From assembly GCF_009933175.1 (NCBI RefSeq), contig NZ_MAEJ01000001.1:1-64000 (forward strand): a stretch of DNA of 64,000 nucleotides. Reading direction: 5' to 3'. The notes beneath the pieces are model-generated. The model saw only the letters and a program-made list of their open reading frames with translations, did no database searches and was not told the DNA's origin. This document shows, piece after piece, positions 9,204 to 17,835 of this stretch (positions are counted from its first letter, which is position 1; every line of letters begins with the position of its first letter). Position numbers and translations under genes: made by a program. The stretch is from Candidatus Enterococcus huntleyi. GTDB lineage: Bacteria > Bacillota > Bacilli > Lactobacillales > Enterococcaceae.

Positions 9204-11414
9204 ATGAGTTTGGAAGAATTGAAAAAGCATTTTATTACATCAGAAAACGCAGAGTACACAGAAGGAGCGGTGACTGTTTTTGGTCAACAGCTACATTTAA
9301 CAGAAAAACCTATAGCTGCGGAATTAAAGATGACGGCCTTGGGAATTTATGAGGCAGAGATAGATGGCGTAAAAATTGGTGATCAACTTTTTGCACCTGG
9401 TTATACGTATTATCCTAAAGATTTGTTTTATCAGACCTATGATATCTTGGATTACCTGACACCAGGAAGTCATGAATTAAAGGTCTATTTAGGCCAAGGC
9501 TGGTATAGTGGTCGCTTCACGCATGAAAATCAAGTGAAAATTTATGGGGATCGTACCGCTATTTCATGGGAGATTACTCTGACGTATGCAGCAGGAACGA
9601 GTGAAAAAATTTATTCTGATTCAACTGTAAAAGAATTGGCTTCACCTTACCAATATGCCGGTTTTTATGATGGTGAAATTTATGATAGTCGGATAGTAGA
9701 AGAAACCATTGGTCAGGTGGTTGAATTTACAGGAGCAATTCCTGAGAACCTATCGGAAACGCACCTAAAAGTTAAAATTCAAGAAGAGTTACCAATTCAA
9801 GAGGTAATTGTAAAAGAAGGCAAAACAATTATAGATTTCGGGCAGAACTTTGCTGGGATTGTTGAAATTAATCTGGATAAACTGCCAAAAGATGCCCATG
9901 TTAAGCTACGACATGCGGAGATTTTAACAGAAGATCAAGAATTATATACAGCGAATCTGCGTAAAGCTAAGGCTGAAACAGTCATCTTTGCAAATGGTGA
10001 TTCTGGCTGGTACCGTCCAAGATTTACGTATATGGGCTTTCGCTATGTGGAATTGACGGGCGTTACCTATCAGGAAGGTTTGCTAGTCGGAAAGGCCATT
10101 TATAGTGAAATGCCAAGAACGGGCTCTTTCTCTTCAGCAAACAAAAAAATCGAACGCCTCTTTAACAATCAATTATGGGGACAAAAATCTAATTATGTCG
10201 AAGTGCCAACTGATTGTCCACAACGGGATGAACGGATGGGCTACACAGGCGATGGGCAAGCCTTTGCTTTGACTGGTAGCTACAATTTTGACACTGAGAA
10301 TTTTTGGCGGAAATTCTTTAAAGATATTCGCTTTTCTCAGATGGATAACTCAGAAGATTTTGTTGCGCCAACGGTTCCTGCAACAGGGCCAGCGGGGATT
10401 GGGTTCCTTAACATGCTAGGGTGGGGAAATGCGGTGACGATTATCCCTGAAATGTTGTACTGGCAATATGGATCTTCAAAATTACAAGAAGAGCAGTATG
10501 AAAGTATGAAGAAATTTGTGGACAGTGAAATCCGTCATATGGAAAATGACTTATGGTTAGCACCTAATTTAGGCGATTGGTTAATGCCAGGAAAAGATAT
10601 GGCTTGGATGGCTGTTAACAATGGTCCTGTATCGAATGCCTTTATTGTTAATGACTTAGTTATTTTAACTAGATTGGCTGAACGTTTAGGTCAGACTGAA
10701 GATGCCGCTTATTATGGACAGCAATTAGCCAAAACTCGAGCAGCTTATACGAAACAGTTCATTGATGAAGATGGTGTCGTAGCTGGTGATTACCAAGGTG
10801 CCTATGTGATGGCTATCCAATATGGCGATGTGACGCCTGAATTACGCCAAAAATTATTGGCTAATTTGGTGAAAGATGTAGAGAAGAATGGCTTGAATAC
10901 TGGCTTCTTTGCTACGGAATATCTATTGCCACTACTAGTTGAGACAGGAGAAGAGAAATTGGCGTTTGATGTACTCTTAGATGAAGGTTGTCCAGGATGG
11001 ATGTACCAAGTCAATAATGGCGCCACAACTATCTGGGAGCGTTGGGATGCGTTGAAGGAAGATGGCTCGGTAAATGATGTGAAAATCGAACATAGTAACG
11101 AGAACATGGTGTCCTTTAATCATTATGCTTTTGGGAGCGTTGGGAAATTCTACTATCAATATATTTTAGGGATTCAACCACTTGAACCTGGCTATCGTAA
11201 AATCTTGATTAAGCCATTTATCGATCCTAGAATTGGTGAAGTAGCCGGACAGTTTAACTCAAGAGCTGGAGAGATTAAGAGTGCCTGGAAGTATCTGACG
11301 GACGAAACAGTTGAATTTACGATTGTTACCCCACAACCAACCAAGATTGAATTACCAAACGGTGAAACTCACGAAGTCGAAGCCGGTGAATACAGTTACC
11401 AAATAAATATATAG
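9204..11414 (+). CDS. Alpha-L-rhamnosidase, GH78
   Basis: A 736-residue GH78 enzyme that removes terminal alpha-L-rhamnose. N-terminal beta-sandwich regions (about 1-300) are followed by the (alpha/alpha)6 barrel, with the family motif DCPQRDER at residues 337-344 continuing MGYTGDGQ. A C-terminal beta domain contains the IEPLEPGY-like segment. It is shorter than many GH78 proteins (often 850-1000 residues) because extra N-terminal modules are absent. No signal peptide, so it is cytosolic. AAGGGAA lies just before the ATG. With the GH1 gene downstream, it could strip rhamnose then glucose from rutinoside-type plant glycosides. That substrate is an inference. Confidence 0.87.
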   Translation: MSLEELKKHFITSENAEYTEGAVTVFGQQLHLTEKPIAAELKMTALGIYEAEIDGVKIGDQLFAPGYTYYPKDLFYQTYDILDYLTPGSHELKVYLGQGWYSGRFTHENQVKIYGDRTAISWEITLTYAAGTSEKIYSDSTVKELASPYQYAGFYDGEIYDSRIVEETIGQVVEFTGAIPENLSETHLKVKIQEELPIQEVIVKEGKTIIDFGQNFAGIVEINLDKLPKDAHVKLRHAEILTEDQELYTANLRKAKAETVIFANGDSGWYRPRFTYMGFRYVELTGVTYQEGLLVGKAIYSEMPRTGSFSSANKKIERLFNNQLWGQKSNYVEVPTDCPQRDERMGYTGDGQAFALTGSYNFDTENFWRKFFKDIRFSQMDNSEDFVAPTVPATGPAGIGFLNMLGWGNAVTIIPEMLYWQYGSSKLQEEQYESMKKFVDSEIRHMENDLWLAPNLGDWLMPGKDMAWMAVNNGPVSNAFIVNDLVILTRLAERLGQTEDAAYYGQQLAKTRAAYTKQFIDEDGVVAGDYQGAYVMAIQYGDVTPELRQKLLANLVKDVEKNGLNTGFFATEYLLPLLVETGEEKLAFDVLLDEGCPGWMYQVNNGATTIWERWDALKEDGSVNDVKIEHSNENMVSFNHYAFGSVGKFYYQYILGIQPLEPGYRKILIKPFIDPRIGEVAGQFNSRAGEIKSAWKYLTDETVEFTIVTPQPTKIELPNGETHEVEAGEYSYQINI

Positions 11415-11452
11415 GTCGTTGTAACAGAAGCTACTTCTAGCACAGTTTTTTA
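11415..11452 (+). terminator. Weak hairpin after the rhamnosidase gene; shares an 18-bp motif with 57 kb
   Basis: AGAAG-CTA-CTTCT lies inside a longer imperfect stem and is followed by a T run (11443-11448). GAAGCTACTTCTAGCACA occurs identically after rsmE near 57280, where the stem is complete. Here the left arm is altered, so termination may be partial and allow read-through to the GH1 gene. Confidence 0.4.
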
Positions 11453-11583
11453 TTTAGAAAAAAAGGATAGGACAAGATTTTTGTCACATAACAAAGCTCA
11501 AGCGAAACCAATAACACAACCACAAAAAGCAAAGCCTAAACAAAAAATACAACCACAAAATACAGTGAAAAAGGAGAATCATT

Positions 11584-12849
11584 ATGGTCTTTTATATTGG
11601 CGCATCAACAGCAGCACATCAAATTGAGGGAAATAACAAAAATAGCGATTTTTGGACGCAAGAACAGTTGCCACATTCAATCTTTAAGGAGCCTTCATTA
11701 GATGCAGTCGACCACTACAATCGTTATGAAGAGGACATTGATTTATTGAAAGAGGCCGGCTTAAATGCCTACCGTTTTTCAATCGAATGGGCTAGAATTG
11801 AGCCTGAAAAAGGACGGTTTGATGAGAAAGAGGTTGCTCACTATCAAGCTGTGATTGATTATTGTAAAAAGAATGGGGTAGAACCGTTTGTCACGCTGCA
11901 TCATTTTTCAAGTCCCAAATGGCTGATTACAGAGGGCGGCTGGGAGTCTGAAAAAACAGTAGAGTACTTTAGACGTTATGCTGAGTATATTATCACACAG
12001 CTAGGCGACTCATTGAACTTTGTGTGTACGATTAATGAAGCTAATATGGGTATCCAACTAGCGGCAATCATCAAAAGAATTTTAACGCAGATGGGGATCA
12101 ACATCCAGGTTGGTGTTAACATGGCTTTAGGTGAGGAACAGCAGGTACAAATGAAGGAGAATGCTGAAGCATTTGGCCTAGCAGAAAATGAACAAGCGAA
12201 TACCTTCCTTTCTCAGCGTACAGAAAAAGGCGATCAAATTATTATTGATGCACATATTGCAGCGCGTGAAGCAATCCGTTCAGTAAACAAAAACATTAAG
12301 GTGGGACTGACATTAAGTTTACATGATCTGCAATTAGGGGATGATAGTGAGAAGGCCAAGGAGCTGGTTGCCAAAGCTTGGAATGATGAATTTTTACATT
12401 ATTTACCTGCCATTGAAGAAGACGATTTCTTAGGTGTCCAAAATTATACACGAGAAATATATACAGAAAACGGTGTGGCAAAGGTAGAGGATGAGACTCA
12501 TTTGACAGAAATGGGCTATGAAAATTATCCACAAGCATTAGCCAATGTGATCCGTAAAGTAGCAGAAGTCTTCAAGAAAGACATTTATATTACAGAGAAT
12601 GGTATTGCCGCATCTGACGATCGCCAGCGTGTAGAATTTATCGATACAGTGATGTCAGGAGTCAGTGATGTGATAAATGAGGGACTACCAGTTAAAGGCT
12701 ATTTCCACTGGAGTTTAATGGATAACTTTGAATGGCAAAAAGGCTTTTCAATGAAATTTGGCTTAATTGAAGTGGAGCGAGCAACACAAAAAAGAACGCC
12801 TAAGCCTAGTTTGGCTTATTTAGGTGAACGAGGTAAAGCATTCAACTAA
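11584..12849 (+). CDS. GH1 beta-glucosidase-like hydrolase (cassette A)
   Basis: A 421-residue GH1 protein, shorter than the usual 450-480. The acid/base Glu is E152 (TINEAN) and the nucleophile is E338 (ITENG). The segment after the acid/base (about 160-215) is unusual, with a Met/Gln-rich stretch, and matches a little-studied GH1 subgroup I recall only as uncharacterised. There is no S-K-Y phosphate-binding set near the C-terminus, so an unphosphorylated beta-glycoside is expected, consistent with a GPH rather than PTS importer. AAGGAG lies 6 bases before the ATG. Confidence 0.82.
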   Translation: MVFYIGASTAAHQIEGNNKNSDFWTQEQLPHSIFKEPSLDAVDHYNRYEEDIDLLKEAGLNAYRFSIEWARIEPEKGRFDEKEVAHYQAVIDYCKKNGVEPFVTLHHFSSPKWLITEGGWESEKTVEYFRRYAEYIITQLGDSLNFVCTINEANMGIQLAAIIKRILTQMGINIQVGVNMALGEEQQVQMKENAEAFGLAENEQANTFLSQRTEKGDQIIIDAHIAAREAIRSVNKNIKVGLTLSLHDLQLGDDSEKAKELVAKAWNDEFLHYLPAIEEDDFLGVQNYTREIYTENGVAKVEDETHLTEMGYENYPQALANVIRKVAEVFKKDIYITENGIAASDDRQRVEFIDTVMSGVSDVINEGLPVKGYFHWSLMDNFEWQKGFSMKFGLIEVERATQKRTPKPSLAYLGERGKAFN

Positions 12850-12873
12850 TATCTCTAAGAAAATAACTAGATA

Positions 12874-12910
12874 AAAAGACCATCAAGTCGCAATTGCTTG
12901 ATGGTCTTAC
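12874..12910. terminator. Bidirectional terminator between the GH1 gene and prsA
   Basis: AAGACCATCAAG pairs with CTTGATGGTCTT around a short loop, with A-rich left and T-containing right flanks. It serves the convergent GH1 (+) and prsA (-) genes. Confidence 0.8.
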
Positions 12911-12920
12911 TTGTATGTGA

Positions 12921-13940
12921 TTATTCAGCTGAAGAACTTGCTTCAGTTTCTGTTTCTTTTGTACTGCTTGATTTTTCTGTTGCACTAGAGCTTTCTTCTG
13001 TTTTGCTTGAAGATTCAGTTGTGCTAGATTCTTTCGTTTCAGCAGCAGCTGTAAATTGAGATAAGATGTCTTTGAAGGCATCATCTTTAATTTTCACATT
13101 GGCTTTGATTAGCTCTTCGCCGATTGATTTTAAGACAAATTGTTGATCAGAAATTTTTGTTTTTGTAGCAATTTCTTTAATGTCTTTTTCGTAAGGCTTC
13201 ATGTCATTGCCTTTTGCTTTGTTTTTAGTCATTTTTACAATGTAGAAAGTTGATTGACCGGTTGAACTATTTGTGTAAGTAATTGGTTCAGAAACTTCGC
13301 CGTCTTTTAAGGCAAAGGCTTCAGCTGCTACAGATTGAGGAATAGTCGTTGATTGAGAATCAAATTTGATTTTTCCACCATCATCTTTTGTCGTTGTATC
13401 GACTGATTTTTCTTTAGCAATTTTATCAAAATCGCCTTTATTATCTAACTCTTTCTTGATAGCTTTTGCATCCTCTTCTGTAGAAGAAACGATGATTTGT
13501 GCTTCAACTTCTGGATGGAATGAATCCCAAGCAGCTTTTGTGTCAGCCTCTGTTAATTCAACGTGCGCGCGCAATGCCACATCAACTAACTGTTGTTGTC
13601 TTAACAGCGCACGGTAAGTTTTCTTTGTGTAGCCAGCTTGAGTAAGTTGAGATTCGAATGTATCCCCGTAAGTTTTTTCTTCTGCTTTGTAAAGTTCATC
13701 TATTTTCTTATCTGTAACTTTATCGCCATACGCCTTTTCTAACACTTCATTTAAAATTAGGTTTGTCAGAACAGTTGTACTAGTTGCTTGTGGTTGAGTC
13801 TTCGCTTCATTGTAGAAATCTTCTACAGTGATCGTTGAACCTTTCATTGTTGCAATATCTTTGTCTGTCCCATTTGAACATGCGGCAAGCATGAATACAC
13901 TTAATGCACCTGCTATAGCCAAAGTAATTTTTTTCTTCAT
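12921..13940 (-). CDS. prsA: PrsA foldase lipoprotein (peptidyl-prolyl isomerase)
   Basis: A 339-residue lipoprotein with a type II signal peptide (MKKK then a hydrophobic run) and lipobox LAAC with Cys21. An N-terminal SurA-like chaperone region precedes a parvulin-type PPIase domain (about 140-245). A charged helix and a long Ser/Thr/Glu tail follow (about 303-339). PrsA sits on the outer membrane face and folds secreted proteins. The Ser-rich tail resembles a wall-spanning spacer. It is transcribed alone, against both neighbouring sugar cassettes, and is a backbone gene: in Bacillus prsA also lies between yhaM and hit. Confidence 0.93.
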   Translation of the reverse strand: MKKKITLAIAGALSVFMLAACSNGTDKDIATMKGSTITVEDFYNEAKTQPQATSTTVLTNLILNEVLEKAYGDKVTDKKIDELYKAEEKTYGDTFESQLTQAGYTKKTYRALLRQQQLVDVALRAHVELTEADTKAAWDSFHPEVEAQIIVSSTEEDAKAIKKELDNKGDFDKIAKEKSVDTTTKDDGGKIKFDSQSTTIPQSVAAEAFALKDGEVSEPITYTNSSTGQSTFYIVKMTKNKAKGNDMKPYEKDIKEIATKTKISDQQFVLKSIGEELIKANVKIKDDAFKDILSQFTAAAETKESSTTESSSKTEESSSATEKSSSTKETETEASSSAE

Positions 13941-14139
13941 CTAATTAGCACTCCTATTTATTTATATGATATTTTGCGATAATCACAAGTAATACTATAC
14001 CATACTCTTTTTTATAAAAGAAATAGTCCTGGGGATACTTTCAAATAAAATTCACAGTAAAAACATATTTATTAAGAGAAATTTATTGATTTTGCTGAAT
14101 ATCAGTAAAATCAGTCGATGATTCAGAATGGTTTGATAG

Positions 14140-15357
14140 CTAATCGAGATGGTCCAGCAATTTTTCTCGATAATGCTGAGGTGTTACTTGAGTGATTTTC
14201 TTGAAAATTTTAGTGAAATAGCTTTGATCAGTAAAATTTAAGGCGGCTGAGATATCAGAAACACTGATTTTGGTCTGTAAAAGTAGATGTTTAGCCTCTT
14301 CTACCTTGGTTTTCTGAATGAAAGTAGACAGAGAAATCTGCGTATCCTGTTTGAATATTTTTGAAAGATAGGGAGCACTTACCCCAACATAATCAGCAAT
14401 GTCAGTATGGGAAAAGGATTGATACAAATTGGCATAAACAAACTTAATCGCTTGTTTAACAATCGTTGAGTAGTCTGCTTCTTGATTTTCCCGGACCATT
14501 TTTGTAAAAACTTCCAGCATTTCTGCGACTGTCGCGTATAAATCTTCTCGAGAGAGTCCTTCCTCAATCTTTAGGATATATTCATCGCATAAACGCAAAG
14601 CTAATTCACTATGCAAGCCACCTTCAATAGCGGCTCGTGAAGTTAAAGCTGCTAACGTAATCAGATGGTTTTTTAGTGAACGCAGAAAGCTAACTTTTGA
14701 ATAGAGTGCTTGTGACTGTTCTTCTTTAAAATAGGCGTGATTTGCTAAATTTTCAACTTCGCCATTTCGAACGATTTTAAGAATCTTCGTTTCAAATAAG
14801 CGATCATGCTGGAGATTGAACTTTGAACTGTAATCCAGCGTGTCTAATTTAACACTAGGTGCTTGCTTTTTTGATTGAAGATAATCTTTTTGGATAATCT
14901 GACTGGAAACAACTTCACCATTCAAAAGATAGTACAAAAGGACACTCAGGTTGATGAGTAGATTGATGGAATAGATAGGCATCTTTTGATAATAGTCCAT
15001 CACTGTACCGATCACATGAAATACTTGATAGTCTTTGGCCAAGGCGAAGATTTGCTCATCGGTTAACGGCATAGATATGGTTGGCCCAACAATAAGCGTC
15101 CCTTTAAATTCATCCTCTTCAAAGATACTGAATAGAATGAAATTTTCCATAAATTCATTTTGTCGAATACGAGGAAATCTAATGGGTGAATCGAAAAAAT
15201 CAATCGATAAAATTAACGATAAATTCTCAGAATAAAAGGGATTATAAGAAAAATCGTCGCCAAAAGTGAGTAGCTGAAATTCATCTGTCTCTAGATAACT
15301 CGTGGGAATATTGAAATTCGTCGTGATTAATTGTGAGATTGTTTCAATTTTATTCAT
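14140..15357 (-). CDS. AraC-family regulator of sugar cassette B
   Basis: A 405-residue paralogue of the 5344-6570 regulator: an N-terminal sensor-like half of unknown fold, a helical linker with RAAIEGG, and a C-terminal AraC double helix-turn-helix (about 305-400; YVGVSAPYLSKIF and FTDQSYFTKIFKK). AAGGAG lies 6 bases before the ATG at 15357. It is divergent from the GH2 gene. The 135-base gap holds 20-bp phased direct repeats, fitting an AraC-type regulator that controls the GH2-GH43-GPH operon and probably itself. Confidence 0.85.
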   Translation of the reverse strand: MNKIETISQLITTNFNIPTSYLETDEFQLLTFGDDFSYNPFYSENLSLILSIDFFDSPIRFPRIRQNEFMENFILFSIFEEDEFKGTLIVGPTISMPLTDEQIFALAKDYQVFHVIGTVMDYYQKMPIYSINLLINLSVLLYYLLNGEVVSSQIIQKDYLQSKKQAPSVKLDTLDYSSKFNLQHDRLFETKILKIVRNGEVENLANHAYFKEEQSQALYSKVSFLRSLKNHLITLAALTSRAAIEGGLHSELALRLCDEYILKIEEGLSREDLYATVAEMLEVFTKMVRENQEADYSTIVKQAIKFVYANLYQSFSHTDIADYVGVSAPYLSKIFKQDTQISLSTFIQKTKVEEAKHLLLQTKISVSDISAALNFTDQSYFTKIFKKITQVTPQHYREKLLDHLD

Positions 15358-15380
15358 CAAACGCTCCTTTTTTATTGTTC

Positions 15381-15416
15381 ATGTTAATAAAATACCAAAA
15401 ATGTTAACAAAATACA
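15381..15416. promoter_or_regulatory. Direct repeats, likely AraC-type operator
   Basis: ATGTTAATAAAATAC (15381-15395) and ATGTTAACAAAATAC (15401-15415) differ at one base and are spaced exactly 20 bp, about two helical turns, so both face the same side of the DNA. They lie right upstream of the AraC start. This is the usual geometry for AraC-family dimers. Confidence 0.7.
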
Positions 15417-15453
15417 ATTATATAAAGGTGAAAGGAAGTAATATATCAGTATA

Positions 15454-15467
15454 AGAAAGCGCTTTTA
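15454..15467 (+). promoter_or_regulatory. cre-like catabolite-repression site before the GH2 gene
   Basis: AGAAAGCGCTTTTA matches the cre consensus TGWAANCGNTNWCA at all but two positions and has a perfect AAAGCGCTTT core. It lies 25 bases before the GH2 start, where CcpA would block transcription. Confidence 0.6.
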
Positions 15468-15492
15468 TATAAGTGGGTAGAGGAGGAGAACA

Positions 15493-17808
15493 ATGCGCAA
15501 TATCGAGAATAAAAATTCGGATTGGTTCTTTTATAAAGGGGAACAAACGATAACACAAGTGAATGAACATTATTCAGAATGGGAGAACATTGACTTACCA
15601 CATACTTGGAATGCGATTGATGGTAATAATGGCTTTGATTATTACCGAGGAGTAGGCTGGTATGTAAAAGAAGTTCACTTTTCTGAAATGGAACGCAACA
15701 ATCAGCAATTTATTGAATTTTTGGGTGCCAATAGTGTGACAGAGCTCTATGTGAATAATCAGTATGTTGGTCAACACAAAGGAGGCTATGCGACGTTCCG
15801 ATTTGATATTACCGAATATTTGACTTTTGGAGCAACGAATCTTATTCAAGTCAAAGTAGATAATGCAGAATATCAAGAGGTCTATCCATTAAGAGCCGAT
15901 TTTACCTTTTATGGGGGGATTTATCGGGATGTTAACCTAATTTCGGTTAATCCATTGCACATTGACTTAGAGGATTTTGGCTCCAGTGGTGTGTATATTC
16001 AGCAAGAGGAGGTCACAAAAGAGCTTGCTGAATTGACAATTAAAACACGGCTGAAAAATAAGACCAATACGAGTCATAAAGTTCGTGTCTGGTATGAAAT
16101 CCTGAATACACAAGATCAGCTAGTTACCTATGGTGCACAAGAAGTGTTATTTGATGAAACGCAAGAGGGGACGTCAATTGCTTTTGATTTGGCTATCAAA
16201 AATCCGCATTTGTGGAATGGTAAGAGAGATCCTTATCTCTATAGCTTGCATATCAAATTACAGCAATTTAATGACACGATAGACGAAGTGCGTATTCCTT
16301 TTGGTGTGCGATACTTTTCAGTTGATCCAGAAGAAGGATTCTACCTGAATGGGGAATCTTTACGTTTAAATGGTGTTTCTAGACATCAAGATAAGATGAC
16401 GAAAGGCTGGGCCATCTCAAAAGAAGATCAGCGACAGGATATGGAGTTAATTAAAGAAATAGGGGCAACATCGATCCGGTTAGCTCACTATCAACATGAT
16501 GGTTATTTTTATGATTTATGTGATCAGGCAGGAATGATTGTCTGGGCCGAGATTCCTTTTATTACCGAGGTTTCAAAATCCGACACGCCACAAGAAAATG
16601 CGGAGCAGCAATTGATTGAACTAATCAGACAAAATTTTAATCACCCAGCTATTTGTTTCTGGGGTGTTCAAAATGAAATTCAAATCGATCATGTCAGCGA
16701 CAAAACTGCACGGGAAATTGTCAAAAATTTAATTGAGATAGCTAAAAAAGAAGATCCGACCCGTTTAACGACGATGGCGAATGTCTTAACCGTCTCTGAT
16801 ACGGACGAGTATAACTATTTGACAGACATTATTGGTTATAACAAATATTATGGCTGGTACATGGGCAAAGCCGAGGATTTTGCTGGCTGGATTGATGGCT
16901 ATCATGAAACGAATCCACAAACAGCATTAGCAATCTCAGAATATGGTGCAGAAGGGATCGTCGAATATCACAATGACCATCCTCAGGTAAATGATTACAG
17001 CGAAGAATATCATGCGCTATTCCATGAAAAAGTCTGGTCTATTTTTTCGAAAAGAAAATTCTTATGGGCGACCTACGTTTGGAATATGTTTGATTTTGGT
17101 GCCAATGTTCGTGATGAAGGGGGCGTCAAAGGCCGGAATAATAAAGGGCTAGTGACGTTTGATAGAAAAATTAAAAAAGATGCATTTTACATGTATAAGG
17201 CTCACTGGTCAGATCAACCGTTCATTCACATTGCTAGTAAGCGCTACGTCGAGCGTGCGAGCCAAACAATCAACCTAGTCATTTATACCAATTGTCAAGA
17301 AGTCGAAGTATTTCTGAACGATCAGTCAGTTGGCACGTATCAAGCGGAAAATAAAAAAGTGACTATTCCAGATATCCAGTTGAATGGAGAACATAATCAG
17401 TTCAGTGTTCAAGCGTTAAATCAATCAGAGACAATTCAGGATACCGCTTATTTCCATCAGGTGTCAGAGCCATTTAAAGCGTATGAATTAGAGGATGATC
17501 GAGCAGGTGAGAATGTCGAAAACTGGTTTGAAATACCTGAGATTGATGAGAGTCAGCCGCTAGTTGAGGTTGAAATCACTGATGATGTGTATTCATCTAG
17601 AGACTCCGTTGAAACGTTAATGAATAACGAGCAAACAAGAGTGTGTATGGTGGAAACATTAGGTGACTTAACGCAAATTCCGATGTACGGCATGATGAAG
17701 AACATGACGTTAGATGTCTTAATGGAGATGGATTCAGAGGGTAAGAATTTTTCAAAAGCGCGAGTGAATAAACTCAACCAGAGTCTGACAAAAATCAAAA
17801 AGGTCTAG
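15493..17808 (+). CDS. GH2 glycosidase (beta-galactosidase/beta-glucuronidase group)
   Basis: A 771-residue GH2 enzyme. The jelly-roll sugar-binding domain (about 1-185) and immunoglobulin-like domain (190-285) precede a TIM barrel with acid/base E395 (GVQNEI) and nucleophile E483 (SEYGAEG). C-terminal beta domains carry a DUF4982-like segment. Barrel entry motif HYQHDGYFYDLCD is present. No signal peptide. Specificity cannot be read: beta-galactosidase, beta-glucuronidase and others share these motifs. GAGGAGGAG precedes the ATG. First gene of cassette B, 27 bases before the GH43 gene. Confidence 0.83.
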   Translation: MRNIENKNSDWFFYKGEQTITQVNEHYSEWENIDLPHTWNAIDGNNGFDYYRGVGWYVKEVHFSEMERNNQQFIEFLGANSVTELYVNNQYVGQHKGGYATFRFDITEYLTFGATNLIQVKVDNAEYQEVYPLRADFTFYGGIYRDVNLISVNPLHIDLEDFGSSGVYIQQEEVTKELAELTIKTRLKNKTNTSHKVRVWYEILNTQDQLVTYGAQEVLFDETQEGTSIAFDLAIKNPHLWNGKRDPYLYSLHIKLQQFNDTIDEVRIPFGVRYFSVDPEEGFYLNGESLRLNGVSRHQDKMTKGWAISKEDQRQDMELIKEIGATSIRLAHYQHDGYFYDLCDQAGMIVWAEIPFITEVSKSDTPQENAEQQLIELIRQNFNHPAICFWGVQNEIQIDHVSDKTAREIVKNLIEIAKKEDPTRLTTMANVLTVSDTDEYNYLTDIIGYNKYYGWYMGKAEDFAGWIDGYHETNPQTALAISEYGAEGIVEYHNDHPQVNDYSEEYHALFHEKVWSIFSKRKFLWATYVWNMFDFGANVRDEGGVKGRNNKGLVTFDRKIKKDAFYMYKAHWSDQPFIHIASKRYVERASQTINLVIYTNCQEVEVFLNDQSVGTYQAENKKVTIPDIQLNGEHNQFSVQALNQSETIQDTAYFHQVSEPFKAYELEDDRAGENVENWFEIPEIDESQPLVEVEITDDVYSSRDSVETLMNNEQTRVCMVETLGDLTQIPMYGMMKNMTLDVLMEMDSEGKNFSKARVNKLNQSLTKIKKV

Positions 17809-17835
17809 TACGTAGAGGTAAAATAGGAGGATACC

